64,000 bases of DNA from Mercenaria mercenaria (Eukaryota > Mollusca > Bivalvia > Venerida > Veneridae): positions 51,408,001 through 51,472,000 of the forward strand of contig NC_069371.1 of NCBI RefSeq assembly GCF_021730395.1, in the 5' to 3' direction. The notes below the pieces were generated by a model that saw only the letters and a list, made by a program, of their open reading frames with translations, had not been told where the DNA came from and made no database searches. Positions 1-12,460 of this stretch are shown in pieces (the stretch's first letter is position 1; each line of letters begins with the position of its first letter). The position numbers and the translations under genes are program-made.

Positions 1-404
1 GCTGTAATTTGACGTCATAATGATGTCATAATGGTCTCTTACCAGTCCATGCGTCAACCGTTGTTTATCGCAGAATATATAGAGCTTTATTTCCTTGTTT
101 ATTAGTAATCAAGGCGTAAGTCCGGGTGGTTAAAATACTGAAGCATCAGAACGATGAACCTTGGTAAATTAGAAAATGAATAAAAAGAAGGCCTCGATTG
201 TTTTCATTCTGACATGCACATGCACACTTCGGAGAAGGAGGGGTATATTGTTTTGCAGATGTTTGTCAGTCGGTCGGTATGCAGTCGGTTTCGGATAACT
301 CAAAAACTCTTGAGCCTAGGATCATTAAGTTGATAGAGAGATTGGTCATATAGTCCAACTTACATAAAATATATAGAAAAAAATGAAACTATTCTAAAAG
401 AAAG
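1..404. other. Unassigned left edge
   Basis: No gene, RNA or recognisable repeat is seen. A TGACGTCA octamer lies near position 10, which is a CRE-type sequence, but nothing nearby supports a promoter. Confidence 0.4.
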
Positions 405-663
405 ATTGGGGAGTGGTTAAGGTCGCTGACTTCAAATCACTTGCCCTTCATCGATGTGGGTTCGAGCCTCACTCGGGCGTTGAATTCTTCATGTGAGGAA
501 GCCATCCAGCTGGCTTACGGAAGGTCTGTGGTTCTACCCAGGTGCCCGCTCGTGATGACTAATGCACGGAGGTGGCACCTGGGGTCTTCCTCCACCATTA
601 AAGCTGGAAAGTCGCCATATGAACTATCATGTGTCGGTGCGACGTTAAATCCAAAAAAAAAAA
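405..663 (+). repeat. tRNA-derived SINE, family 1, nearly full length
   Basis: The element starts with a degraded tRNA-like head (gagtggttaaggtcgctgac, then a B-box-like GGTTCGAGCCT). It continues through a conserved body and ends with tcggtgcgacgttaaatcc plus an A-run. A better preserved copy lies at 51302-51582, and a 5'-truncated tail is at 31851-31903. Body and tail resemble the widespread molluscan V-SINE type (RUDI-like); the family name is from memory and not verified. It has no coding capacity and would have relied on a LINE for mobility. Confidence 0.8.
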
Positions 664-1229
664 GACAATTATTTTTATTAAAAAAATCACATTTTTTCAA
701 GGAATGTGGCTTTGATGCACACGCCCGATTTGATACGCGCCTGGATACCCAATTATTTATACCCTTGGTGCAGAAATCATTCCTGAATATAAAAATAAGT
801 TGAATGGCCTGATTCAATGGTGAAAGTTTGATTACTCAGCAATTTGTCTTGATTTATTTTGTTTATATCAAGTACATAATCATATAAAACGAGTTTTTAT
901 AAAAGTAAGAAAATGTGCATTTATTTAGAAATTGTCAACAAACAATACATCACTATCTGATCATTTATATGGCATATAATTTTATATATCATAACGGTAT
1001 ATAAGTCTAAAAGCTAAGACCGCCCGTGCGATTATCAGCTATACCCGAAACCGTGTGATTCTCAAGCCGTTTTTTGTAGAGCCCGTTGTCCAAATGGTTG
1101 TTCGGTGTCCGTCCGTATTTCGTTGTCCTGACCACAAGTTTGTCATTGATTGATTGTGGGATTTTAAAATAACTTATCAATTGTTCACCAATCATTAGAC
1201 GGCGTGTCGCGCGCAACACCCGAGTAGAC

Positions 1230-1690
1230 ATCTTACGGTCAAGGTCACACTGAGTTTAAAGGTCAATTACGGCTATTATTGACTTTGTCTGGACAATAAC
1301 TTCGTCATTGAATGTGGGATTATAAAATGACCTGGCACAATTGTTCACCATCGTGAGATGGTGTGTTGCATGCAACACCAGCGTCAATATCTTAATGGTC
1401 AAGGTCACACTTGGAGTTTAATGGTCAAATATTGCTTAAATTGACCTTGTCATTGAATGTGGGATTTTAAAATAATTTGGCACACTTCTTCACCACCATG
1501 AGATGGCGTATCGCGCGCAACGCCTGTGTCAATATCTCAAAGGTTAAGGTCAGACTTGAAGTTTAAAGGTCAAATATGGCTATAATTGACCTTGTTCGGA
1601 CAATAACTTTGTCATTGAATGTGGGATTATAAAATAACCTGACACAACTGTTTTATTTGGCCAAATGTTTGTCTCGGTGAGACAGAGTTT
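1230..1690 (+). repeat. Minisatellite, ~145-160 bp unit
   Basis: Three diverged units begin with ggtcaaggtcacac-type sequence at about 1238, 1398 and 1542. Each contains 'cattgaatgtgggatt' and 'ttgttcacca'. It belongs to the broad bivalve group of 'ggtcaaggtcac' arrays also seen at 34.6-36.1 and 38.2-38.5 kb. It sits inside the degenerate array as an insertion. Confidence 0.65.
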
Positions 1691-4113
1691 CGTGTGCAAC
1701 TCCCAGTCCTTTTTACAGCCGGCAGGCTCGACATGTTGCCCTTGGGCATCTCGTTTTCAAAGTATATATGTCTAATACTAAGACCGCCCGTGCGATTATC
1801 ACGGCTATACCCGAAACCGTGTGATTCTCACGCCGTTTTTTTTTTTAAGGATGTGGCTTTGATGCAGACGCCCGATTTGATACGCGCCTGAATACCCAAT
1901 TATTTATACCGTTTATGCAGAAATCATCCTGAATAATATTATTTATCATAATGGTATATATGTCTAAAACTAAGACCACTCGTGCGATTATCATGGCTAT
2001 ACCGAAACCGTGTGATTCTCACGCCGCCGCGTAGTTATCGCAAGATACGGAAACCTTAAGACACCTTTTAATATGAAATACTTTATTACTTTTCCCATTT
2101 TTTTTTTTCAAAATATGTTGCTTTGATGCTCACTTTAGAGTTGCTACGCACCAGAATATTAAATTAATGAATAAATACCCCGCAAAAAATGCCTAGTACC
2201 CGCCAGGCCCTGGATTTTTTTAATAGTTTATTAGCTCGTGGTTATGCATTTCAGTCCAATTTAGATGAAATATATTGAATAACTGAAACTATTTTAAAAA
2301 GAAAGGCACATATTTTCATGAAAAAAAAACAACTTTTTTTTTCAAGGTATGTGGCTTTGATGCTCACCTCCGAATTGATACGCGCCTGAATAGCCAATAT
2401 TTTATACCCGTTGATGCAGAAATCATTCCTGAACAATTTTATGTATCATTTTGGAAAATATGTGTACAACTAAACCGCCCGTGCGATTATCACGGCTATA
2501 CCGAAACCGTGTGATTCTCACCCGCCGCGAGTATTTATCACAATATACGGGAACCTTTTTAAACAAATTTTAATATGAAATACTTTATTAATTTTCATTT
2601 TTTTTAAATATGTTGCTTTGGTGCTCACACCCGAGTTTCTTCACACCTGAATATAAAAAAAAAAAATAAAAAAAATTACGCGATTAAATGCTGGAATTAT
2701 TCTTGAAAAAATTAATACATCGTACTCGTATTTTATATATGTCTTAACCAGGAAGGTTAATTGTATCAGTTGTTCCAGCTTAGACTAACAACGTCCGTTC
2801 GATTTTAACGGCACACGCCGAAACCGCAAAAATGCTAAGTAACCGCCCTGCCCTGTTTATTTTAATGAATCAACTCGTCGTTAAACATTGATTTTAATGC
2901 ACTACACGGAAAAATCACGTCGAAATTAATTCCACAGGATGCTGTGTTGCCACGCAGATAATTGCTCAATACAGAATAATTATTTTCTTTAAATAGAAAT
3001 AAAGATATTTTCATCAAAATGTTATTACATTTTAGTGTACACCCTTGCGATGGCCTCAAGCCACGCATCGGAAAATAAAGTTTTAAAAATAGATGCAGAA
3101 GTCTTTTTGAATCATTTTTGCATTATATAGGTATATCATATATACCTACAATTACGCCGCCTGCACAGACATTTATCGTAGTATACTCCTCACTAGCCGC
3201 CCTGGATTTTTTTAAAGTTTGTATCAGTTACTAGCGCCCACTGGATTATTAAAGATTGTATCAGTTCATAATATTCGGTTTAAAAATAAATGTACGGACA
3301 CGTGTTAACACTATTCTTAAAGGTCTGAAACATTTTGTTATGAAAAAAACAAAACACTTTCCTTTTTCTTAAAACTATGTTGCTTTGATGCACACACCGA
3401 GTTGCTACGCACCTGCATATTAAATATCATTCCTGATAACCTTGTACGTGGTTTTTGTATATATGTCTAAAACTAACAACACCGTATGATTAACATACGC
3501 TGTACGTCATATTTCTCTATCAAAAAGGCGTCAATTATAATCCGCCCTGGTTTCTTATAAAGACCTATTAGCTCATCATAAAACATTTCGTTTTATTGCA
3601 GTACACAAACATATTTATAATTGATTTCGAAGATAGATAGATTTCTTTATTTCTTTCAAAAAAGAAGAGCGTGCAATGCTATAATTATGTTTCCACGCAC
3701 ATAAATAGTCCGCTTATTACAGAGTATAATTGTTTCCCTTAAATAAAACATTTTACCAAAATATATTATTATTTTTAGTATGCACGCACGTGTTTTCCCC
3801 ATCATTGTCCGCCCTGGATTCCTAATATTCATGTCAGTCAATTCAGATAAAATATTGAAACTATTCTAAAAAGAAAGACTTAATTATATTTATGAAAAAA
3901 AAAATCCCATTTTTTTTTCAAAGTATGTGGCTTTGATGCACAACCTCGAATTGATACGCGCCTGAACACCCAATTATTTTATACCCATTGATGCAGAAAT
4001 CATTCCTGAATAATTTTATGTATCATACTGGTATATATATCTAAAGCTAAGACCGCCCGTGCGATTATCACGGCTATATCCGGAACCGTGCGATTCTCAC
4101 GCCGCCGCGTAAT

Positions 4114-4149
4114 TATCACACGCGTGGTAATATTACCACGCGTGTGATA
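4114..4149. repeat. Perfect 36-bp palindrome
   Basis: Both halves are exact reverse complements around the axis between 4131 and 4132, with centre GGTAATATTACC and ACGCGT sites on each side. There is no spacer, so it would form a cruciform rather than a looped hairpin. It lies at the right end of the degenerate array and may mark that array's terminus. Confidence 0.85.
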
Positions 4150-4165
4150 TTCACGCGACACCGGT

Positions 4166-4679
4166 ATATTTTCAAGCTGTCAAACCATCCGCATTGACGT
4201 CAACAAACCACTAACGTTTGAAATAGCGACGTTGAAATTTTAATTAAGCCAATGCCTGCTAAAACGAACAGTCCGGCTGCAAAATATTCTTCCAGTCCAT
4301 AAACAATGGTTCAACTGTAGAATCAAGCAATATATGAAGTAACAAACGGACCGGCACTGCCGTGTAGTAAAATATGTTGTCTGCTGTGCTGTATATGGGC
4401 CAAATATCTTAGCATCGAAGTCAAAGAATAAAATTCAAGATTTCTAAACTGTTCAATTTGTTTCCTATGAAGTTGTAACTTCATGAAAAAGTAAAACAAT
4501 GGGATAACTTTTGGCATATTTCTATTTATCATTTTCTGTCGGCGGTTGTGCTAGGGAAGGGAATTACATTGCAATGACCTGTTTCTGAAGCTGTTTAATG
4601 TTTCTAAGTTGTGAAAATCCACCAGTGCATTAAACCATTACATCTTACAAGAAACTTGCAGAAATATGCAAAATATTTT
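4166..4679. other. Unassigned spacer
   Basis: No gene or repeat could be assigned. The sequence lies between the palindrome and the start of duplication copy A and has no counterpart beside copy B. Confidence 0.4.
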
Positions 4680-6359
4680 TTTCTATTTTCTTACCTGCCC
4701 AAATGGGGAATGAACAGAATTAGCTGCATTCTATCTTTCCTCTAACCAGTTATAATCTTAAACCTATCTGGAGAGAAACCTTTTTTAATGATACACAAAC
4801 CAGTAGTAAATACGTGACTTTTTGATGTATGTTTTGCATTTACGCTTCAAAACAAGTATAAAGAATCTGATAGCAAAGAAGGACGGACGTTACAATATGA
4901 GCGGACGGACGTTACACCAGATAGGATAGATTTGTTTTCAAGCTGCATTGTGTTGTTGTGTTTTTCTAGTAAAGTATATCTAGATGAATAAGAATATGGG
5001 ATCCAGACATTTGCCCCCAGGTTATCCCCGCTCCCCCTCTCCCCAAATAAAATACTGGACTGCTGAACATGTACCCCCATATGAAATGGTATATTGGACA
5101 ATTGCCCCACAGTGCTTATTTGTCCACTAATAGTTTTATCCCCCAGAGATTGTTTAGGAACTTAGTACAAGATAATTATCATATTTCAGATATCAATATC
5201 TTTGTTTCTTGATATCTTTTTCACATTTTTTTCATATTGCACAAATTTAAAACAAATATTGTTATTATGAGCACTTTAATAACTCAATAATATGCTATTA
5301 TTTACCTTAAAGATATATCGGACAGTTTTCAATATGATTATAGGCAAACAATTTTCCTACGGACATAATTTCTTTAAACTTTGTGTATTGACTGAGAATC
5401 GAGTTTAAAACGGAAATATATATTAAAAATCATAGGCTACCCAAGTCTAACACTTGAATGTAATGAACATATTCATCAAAATTTTATCAATAAAATAGTG
5501 TTTGGATTAAAATTGCCTTCCCTTTAGAGTAATTTTGAAAATAAAACAGCATAAAACACAGTTATATCTAATGGCATATAGGACGAAATATAAGGGGTGT
5601 GCTGGGGTGGGGGTTGGGGTTTGGCAAATGTCCTTTATATCTGCCGTTTCAAATCGGGGGCAGATGTCCAGTTAAAGTCTACTCCAATTTTTAATTGCGG
5701 AGGGGGTACAAATTTTCTTCGGGGCAAATATTCTACAACTTAAAAATTAGACTAGATAAGTAAATAAAAAGAAATGTGCTGAATTAAATTATGGCGTTGC
5801 GATATATGAAAAAAAAATACAGGATTTTTATTAATCCAGAATGTTATGCTTTGTCCTATTGATTCACTGACTGTGATTAATTCTAAACTTCTATGTCGTT
5901 CAAAACTGTGTGTGTAAATCAAACATCAATATTTTCATACAACTTGATTTAAGCGAAAAGTGACAGACGTTAGAATTTAACATAAAACTTGAGAAAGCGT
6001 TATATAAGACGAAACTACAACATAGAAATTAATCAGAAAAAAAAATCATACAAGATGTCTTTTCATCAACATACACATGATCTGTTCCCTTTATTTTCAT
6101 ATTCTAACAAAGCACTATTTGTTTTTCTGTCTGTTCATATTTACTCGTAAAGTACAAGCAGTATTTCCAACAGAATTTATGTAGGTATATAATAAACTTT
6201 TATATTTATACACTGTCACAAACATATAGTGCATCTTTCTGTCGGAAACTTTTACTAACATGTAAGTATGTGCATGATAGTAACTAGTTCACAGCAGGTT
6301 ATAGGCCTTCAGAAGTTTCTTTCGTGTCTCACTGAATCTGAAAAAAAAATTACCCTGGA

Positions 6360-6730
6360 CCTTGAAATAACATTTGACGGTTCACTCAGTATGCAGAGTC
6401 TGTGTCATACATTGCTGAGACTCGTATAGCAATTTTGTATGCTAATCAGTCTGTCTCTTCATTTCAAGGAATACAATACGAATTTCATTATCTCCGAACA
6501 ATCAAACCTCGAACACCTTGGCAAAGAAACAGACTTAAGCCGACTTTAGTTTAAATGTTTCAGCATCAAAATCATTGGGACAGAGGCTCATGTTTATTGT
6601 GCGTTGTGAATTTCGGACACTGGGGACATCATTGTTGGGGATCACATCATTCTTATTGTCAGGAACAGCAGTCTCTGTCTGGATATTTGTAGTTGGACCA
6701 CCATTGTCAGTTGGGATAACACTAGATAGT
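6360..6730 (-). pseudogene. Gene-like remnant A (unknown family)
   Basis: Read on the - strand, this block gives peptide similar to the equivalent block in copy B (41870-42240): GPTTNIQTETAVPDN, then NDFDA-TFKLK, then VCFFAKVFEV and DNEIRIVFLEMKR. Reading requires stepping past stop codons and gaps, so this copy is not functional as it stands. The preserved peptide pattern in both copies suggests an old host exon rather than chance. I do not recognise the family. An intact parental locus elsewhere in the genome is likely but inferred. Confidence 0.4.
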
Positions 6731-6847
6731 CTCTGTTAATGCACTCTGCTTCATTTCTACAGCGGCACAGTTACAACAGAAATCTAACTTGTAGCTGGAG
6801 ACCCACGTCTGTTCTACGTGTGATATGAAGTTTTCTCGAACCAATTT

Positions 6848-7111
6848 ATGTTTTTTACAGATATTGTCTTAGAGTCACCAATGTTTTCAACTATCTTAAA
6901 ACTTCTCGAACTCGCAGTATATGTTGTTGACAAGATATATCAAATAGGCTCCTCCAACGCGCGTCAAGTTGTTGTCACAAAATTCCATAAACTCGCTATC
7001 ATGGCACTGGCTACTACTCTCATCTCGCCGCCAGTTTTTTCTGTGATTTGTCCTGAAATATTTACTCGTTATTGTTGCATTCATTGTCGTTTCAGCATTG
7101 CTTATTGCTGA
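6848..7111 (+). pseudogene. Open frame shared with copy B, possible membrane tail
   Basis: The first part (FTDIVLESPMFSTILKLL, then KIYQIGSSNARQVVVTKF) is recognisable in copy B at about 42365-42520, where stops interrupt it. In a shifted frame both copies then encode a hydrophobic stretch, VAFIVVSALLIAEK here and VALIVVSALLIAAK in B, followed by a stop after LRIHL. It could be the C-terminal transmembrane tail of a lost gene. The opposite strand is also partly open, so strand and reality are both uncertain. Confidence 0.25.
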
Positions 7112-7229
7112 GAAGCCCTGTCTACGCATACATTTGTAGTAGCGTAAGAACATCAGTCTTTTCACGGGGGTATTCTATTTATGTTTGTACCACTGTCTGA
7201 GAAGTGTTTTAGGGTAGCTTGTTTAAACT

Positions 7230-7880
7230 CTGAAACAGCACTTTGTCCTTTATTTCTTCAGTATACTAGTATATTCCTCATTAATACAGGATCAATTTTC
7301 AACATTACTCTGAGGAGCATCCGTAACTTTTGACATAATGCAAAATAATATTTTGAGGTGCGTCCTCAATTTCTGTAGTGTATATTCCTCTTTAATACAG
7401 GCGTAATGAATAATTTTACTCTGAGGTGCACCCACAACTGTTATAGTATAAAGTTATCTTTTAATTTAAAAGTGACTTTACGTTTAATCATACTCTAAGG
7501 TGCGTCCTTAATGTTTAAAGTGTATAGTCCTCTTTAATAGAAGCTTCATATATAACCTGGCTCTGAGGAGCGTCCTTAAATTTCAGAGCATGCAGACTTC
7601 TTCTTTCATGATGACAAAATGTGTAATATTTCTTAAAGGTACGATTTTTAATTTCTGTAAGATATATTCATCTTTAGTTTGCGTTAAATTCATAACCTTA
7701 CTCTGACGTGCGTCCACAACTTTTAAATTTTATGTTTCTCATAAAAACTTTATGATTAACCTTACCCTGAGATGCTTCCTCAACTTTTATAGTATATAGT
7801 CCTTTAATAGAGAATTAATGTATTTACTGACTCTGAGGAGCGTCTACAGCATTTCCAGTATGTAGTCTTCTTTTATACAG
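7230..7880. repeat. Satellite with ~75-bp units (array 1)
   Basis: Repeats of the form ctcttTAATACAGGcttaatgtataac followed by ctctgaggTGCGTCCtcaa occur roughly every 70-80 bp with strong divergence. The same array is at the homologous place in copy B (42850-43860), so it predates the duplication. A third array at 18480-20240 is in inverse orientation. Confidence 0.8.
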
Positions 7881-8290
7881 TTTCGTAATAAATGTATACA
7901 TTTTATAGCTATTTTTGTCTCAAACGTCTGCTTTGTCCAAACGTGTTAAACAATCTTGAAAAAAAAACACTCATCTTTCGATGCTCATAAACTTAAAATT
8001 AGTGGTGTAACAAAGCCAGTAATGGACGTTATGCAATGAATATATACTTGTCTATAAAAATCTTTATATCATGTGTGTGGCAGATGAGATTTACTCCTGA
8101 AGGCGTAAGAATATGAGCAGAGAAATCGGCACTATGCTTTGCTCTGGTTATCACCATTGTTACAGTTACAAGTCATCACTAATTCACTTCACTTCCAATC
8201 AGTGACGGGCAATAATTCATTTAAGCACATAAAGTATCAGGGTTGTTGTTAACTTTCTCATTAGTACAAGATCGAAAGCAGGTTAAGAAT

Positions 8291-9340
8291 TACGAGGGTC
8301 ATGCTAAAAAATAATGACAATCGCGCGCTTCCGTAAAAGTTTGACATAGATGATACACGAATGACTCGATTTTGATGCTGCAGAGTTTATTGAAGTAGTT
8401 ATAATACACTAAGCAAATTACATGCCTATACAAAAGGGGTTGTTCTTTAGAAATACCTGCAAGACAGATACTCGTGAACTGCATACTTCACGTGGGAAGT
8501 CGGCAGTATCAGAGAAAAATGTTTACAGGTGGGTACATAAATTTTAAAATGATTAAGCAGTTTTTAAAGACAGGGCTCGTCCTGGCAAGCCAAAAACAGC
8601 AGTGTCGTCAAAGAGCATTGCTGCTGTAGACCTCTGATTGATAAAGACGTCAGGTACACGGTGTCCGATATAACGTCTTTTCTTGGCATGTCAACGGCGA
8701 GATCGCATGAGATTCTCACGAAGCACTTAGGTTTAAGAAGGGTTTGTGTCTGATGGGTGCCTCACATGTTAACCGAGTAACAAAATACTAATAGGGTTAA
8801 ATGTGATAGGAAACCTGAAAAAATATCAAACTTATCGCAAAATGTCACAGCTCCCAACAGGAGATGAGACTGGTATATACTTTTATGTGTCCCAGCCTTG
8901 CGTTAATAACAGACAGTGGGTGTGTAAAGGTAATCGTAGACCAGTAACTGCAAAAAGAACTGAAAGTGTCAAAATGTCTTTTTTTTATTCCATCTTCTTT
9001 AACTAAAGGTTTACTATTGTACAATTCGTAAATTGTTAGGAAAGTCAGTCACTGGAAAGTTTTACAGAGACAAAGTACTGAAAGCTATTATATGCGATAA
9101 TACAAAACAAATAGCGTCCATTGCCTGTTCTTCGCAGTCTCCAGTTGACCCATGACAAAACTGCCATCGTTCAAATATTTCTGAGAGAAGAAAAAGTGGT
9201 AGAATTCATCCCGTTTATTCACCACGTCTTATTCTTTTTGACCTCTTTTTCATTCCGAGGCTAAAAAAAATGTTGGCTTGGCACAAAACATTTATCAAAT
9301 AAAGCACTTGGGTGTGGTATGTTTCAGTTACTTAAGATCA
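8291..9340 (+). mobile_element. Mariner-type (Tc1/mariner) transposon, decayed
   Basis: The left terminus reads TACGAGGGTCATGCTAAAAA, typical of mariner ends, after a TA. Transposase traces follow in order: FKDRARPGKPKTAVSSKSIA and ARSHEILTKHLGLRRVC (helix-turn-helix region), TGDETGIYFY (first catalytic Asp motif, about 8860), QLTHDKTAIVQIFL (second Asp, about 9140-9180), and VYSPRLILFDLFFIPRLKKM (third Asp region, about 9215-9280). Several frame changes and stops separate these, so it cannot make a transposase. The 3' inverted repeat was not located. A 5' fragment of the same insertion is at 44993-45425 in copy B, so the insertion predates the duplication. Confidence 0.85.
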
Positions 9341-9952
9341 AACCAAGGGGTTTCGTAACATTGGACGCAATAGGAGTGCAAATGACTGTTAAATTCGTGA
9401 TTATTTCATACGACAAACTTATAATCTTCAGAGGTGTTGTAACTTTTTAACAGTCTTACAGAGCTAAAATACTTTTTGATCTTCTTGTCCCGTCAGTAGG
9501 TTTTCCTATCTCGAGGTGATGACAGCTAACGTGACGTGACCACTAATAACTTAAAAGAACAAAACCAGACATTTTAGGCGAAAAATGCGTACTCTGGAAG
9601 AGACATCTGCAAAAGTTCTTATGAATAGCCAAATATATTGCGGAGAAGGAAGTACACCGTTGCAAAGCTTTTGAAATGATGCAGAAAATTTACATTCTTC
9701 TTGCATTTTTATCAATATCTAACTCTAAATCTAATTTTGGTGTCATGTATACATTCGATGCCAAATCTGGTGGAAATGCAAATGTTGAATAATTTAACCC
9801 AAACTATGGGCGAGAAGTTTTAATGGGACTCATCAATTCTTCATATGCTTTTCCTGAGAAAATTCCCTTTAATGTATGTTTAGATATCGATTGTATAATA
9901 CATGTAAAATGTATGTATAAGAAGATAACGTTACTCATATTCCAGATGTAAT

Positions 9953-10775
9953 TGTCCTGGTTTTGCGTTATTTTAGTATGAATTTTGAATAGCTATGCAG
10001 ATATCATTTATGCGAATTTGAGACAAGTTTGGAAAGTGACATTATTCGGTGGTGGTCAGACCATTAGCACTAGTTATTGTAAGAATCTTTTACGGATTAA
10101 AGGTGTGGATGTAAATAGCTGCTCTCGAGAAACTGTTTCGGCGGTAAAGAGGCTCTGTCGAGTTATCACAAAACAGTTGTAACCCGAGAACCAGATGTTG
10201 CCATCAGCATCTTCAGCTAGTGAAAATCCTTTTTCTTGCATACCGTATTCTTCAATTGATAGAGAAAGTAAAATAAATTGTATACTCTTCTCTTTAACAC
10301 TATATTTTTATAGTAGCATATATAAATTTATTTATATATTTATAAATCAACAATCTGACTAAAATAAATCTCCTATTACGCTACGCTTAGGATCTGAGAA
10401 CGAGCTATTGATTCTGACGACCCTTTCGCTAGCCAATCAGAGCTTAACTTACAACATTTTGCAAATCTGTATTTAGCCTTGGTTTTTGATATTAACAATT
10501 CTTATGTCGTAATGTGTCAGATAGCCGGTTAGCTCAGTCAGTAGGCCACTTGATCTCTAATCGAGGGGTTCCGGGTTCGAGTCCTGGAGTGACTGCATAT
10601 TTTTCTTACTCTTTGACATTCGAACAAGTCGTCTGATTGGTTCAAATAAAAATAAATTTGCGAAAAAAAGAATAGCAATATTGGAAATCCAAAATATACA
10701 GAAGACGAATGTGAATGAGTCATTCGCAGAACTTCGTTGAGAGGATCAAGTACTTTAGTCAGATTGATAAATCAA
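9953..10775. mobile_element. Insert specific to copy A, with inverted termini
   Basis: Copy B passes directly from the equivalent of 9950 to that of 10778 apart from its own SINE, so about 820 bp is private to A. Within it, caatctgactaaaat (about 10351) and atttagtcagattg-like sequence (about 10752, actttagtcagattg) form inverted ends of a roughly 420-bp element. The 5' part (9960-10340) contains a 65-codon open frame that matches nothing I know. Confidence 0.55.
10524..10597 (+). pseudogene. tRNA-like sequence
   Basis: It begins gccggttagctcagtcagtagg (A-box region) and carries a canonical B box, GGTTCGAGTCC, 40 bp later, at the right spacing for a tRNA. The acceptor strands do not pair well and no CCA-proximal discriminator fits, so a working tRNA is unlikely. 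It is better read as a tRNA pseudogene or a SINE head captured inside the inverted-terminus element. Confidence 0.5.
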
Positions 10776-12460
10776 AGCAAGAGAGTCATCTTACAACCCT
10801 GGTTGTAAAGCGAGTTTTTCCAGCACTTGCAAAGACACGGGAAAATCCTGTACGGCATTCAAATATGATTTTTACTTAATTTGTAAGAAATGAATCCCGA
10901 ACTAAATATTATTGACCCACACACGGTGCTTTCTTTCCATCACAATAACCTTGCAGACACTTAAATAAAATGTTTATATGTTTTTCAAAGACACGCGGCC
11001 CTATTAAGAGGTATACCTACCTGTAAAGTCTGCGGTTGCACTTAAACCTCTGTTTGGTGAAGTATAACAGTTTTTCTTCTTCTTGCAAAGCGATATCATT
11101 ATACTATCATTTTAATATGTAATAAGTATTACGCGGAAAAAATAAATATGATACTCTACAGCAATTTAGAACTAGGAGCTTGAATGACTGGAACGCACCA
11201 AAACCCTGCGTTTATCCAGACATCTTAAATCGTAGAAGTTGTTTAAAGTATTACAATATACAAATGGAATATAATTCAACAAATATTTTAACTTTGTTAA
11301 TAGACATATCTTAAGAGAAAGTGTTATGTTATGGCATATAGAAGATAACCATTTCGTTGTTATAGCTTTAACAAACTCTAGTTCCTCCAAAAAGAGTTAT
11401 CTATTCTTCTGCTTTATAACAGTGTCACACATAAGCTGGGTTGGACGGTTGTTATTGAACGTTTAGCGCATACTTAGGCGCAGAAGATAGCACAAGATAG
11501 TGCATATTTGCATTATAATTTTCTATCAGGAATGCTTAAAATCACCCGTTCGCCGCTGCCCCTTCTACACTCATACATTTGGAACCATGAGAAAATAGAC
11601 ATTTATTGTTACAACGTGGGACCTCACTATGGTATACATAGTGTGAAACACTTCAAAACGAGAAATCAACCTTAAATTGTCAATAAAAATTATCAAAGAA
11701 CGGAAAGGAATGGATGTGTCATGTCAGACTGGACAAAATGAAATAAATGAAGTCAGACTCTCTGCTGAAGATATCAGCTGGATGTTTCTTTTTGAATCTA
11801 ATGTCAGCAGGAACTTCTTCTCGTGGTTAGCTTATTCATTTATCACTATTTCTTGTTTGCCAACAAACGACATGAAAGGGTGATATAAAGGCTACTAAAT
11901 GCATTTTGTTAAAGATACATAAAAGTGAGCCCAGGATAGCATCTTTATCTTTGGTACTAAATACATTGAAAATAGGGCTGCAGACCGCACCATACACAGA
12001 CAGTGCCCATGGTCATGGGAAGAGGTTTTTGTCACTACGGTGACATACGCAGTTTTGACAAAATTTGGCAATGCCCAAATACCAGATAAAAATCTCATTT
12101 TCTTCTGTTTTATTTGCTTACATACACTTATTTAATATTACCAAAGGACGCTATTTGGTTGGGCAAAAGTTTTCCAAACATAAACAAAAGTATACATGTA
12201 ATATATATCTTTTTGTTACTGACATTTGGCTTATCTGTCATACACATAGTATATACACATATACATGCATACAGGAAAAACAGCGTAAAATTGACCGAAA
12301 AAAAAAACGTAAGAAGATTGATTTTACTCTTAGAAAAGTAGTTTTACCATCTTATTTGATTTTCATATTTCCTTCTGTATATATATTTCCGTCCATATAC
12401 AAAAAATAACACAATAATATCAAACATGGAAGCTCTAAATAGAATATCAACATTTATTGT

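Larger units (their letters stand above)
664..4165. repeat. Degenerate array of ~250-600 bp units
   Basis: Recurring blocks include 'gtggctttgatgc', 'gatacgcgcctgaata', 'gcagaaatcattcctgaa' and 'cgcccgtgcgattatcac'. They recur near 700-790 and 1010-1060, 1780-1930, 1970-2020, 2350-2530, 2620, 3370-3490 and 3915-4110. Spacing and completeness vary, so this is an eroded tandem array with deletions rather than a fresh satellite. The short open frames inside it are chance. A different minisatellite interrupts it at about 1230-1690. Confidence 0.7.
4680..12460 (+). repeat. Segmental duplication, copy A
   Basis: From about 4680 to 12460 the sequence aligns by eye, in the same order and orientation, to about 39690-50925. 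Anchors: agaattagctgcattct (4714/39718), gttgtcaaactccatgaactcgct-like coding (6970/42480), cgtctcaaacgtctg (7920/43448), the mariner 5' end (8291/44993), gcgagtttttccagcac (10810/48690), and aaatttggcaatgccc (12060/50370). Copy A is shorter because copy B took more insertions; A has its own insert at about 9953-10775. Identity looks like 80-85 percent, judged by eye and not computed. Confidence 0.85.

Noticed and set aside
4127-4136. TAATATTAC nonamer as found at replication origins of circular single-stranded DNA viruses
   Set aside because: It lies at the centre of a loop-free perfect palindrome, with no Rep-like sequence anywhere near. The nonamer is a by-product of symmetry.
10524-10597. 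Functional tRNA gene
   Set aside because: The A- and B-box regions look right but the acceptor stem does not pair, so only a tRNA-like remnant is claimed.
12065-12409. 114-codon + strand frame
   Set aside because: It lies in the duplication tail, lysine/isoleucine-rich from AT-rich sequence, and is not conserved in copy B.
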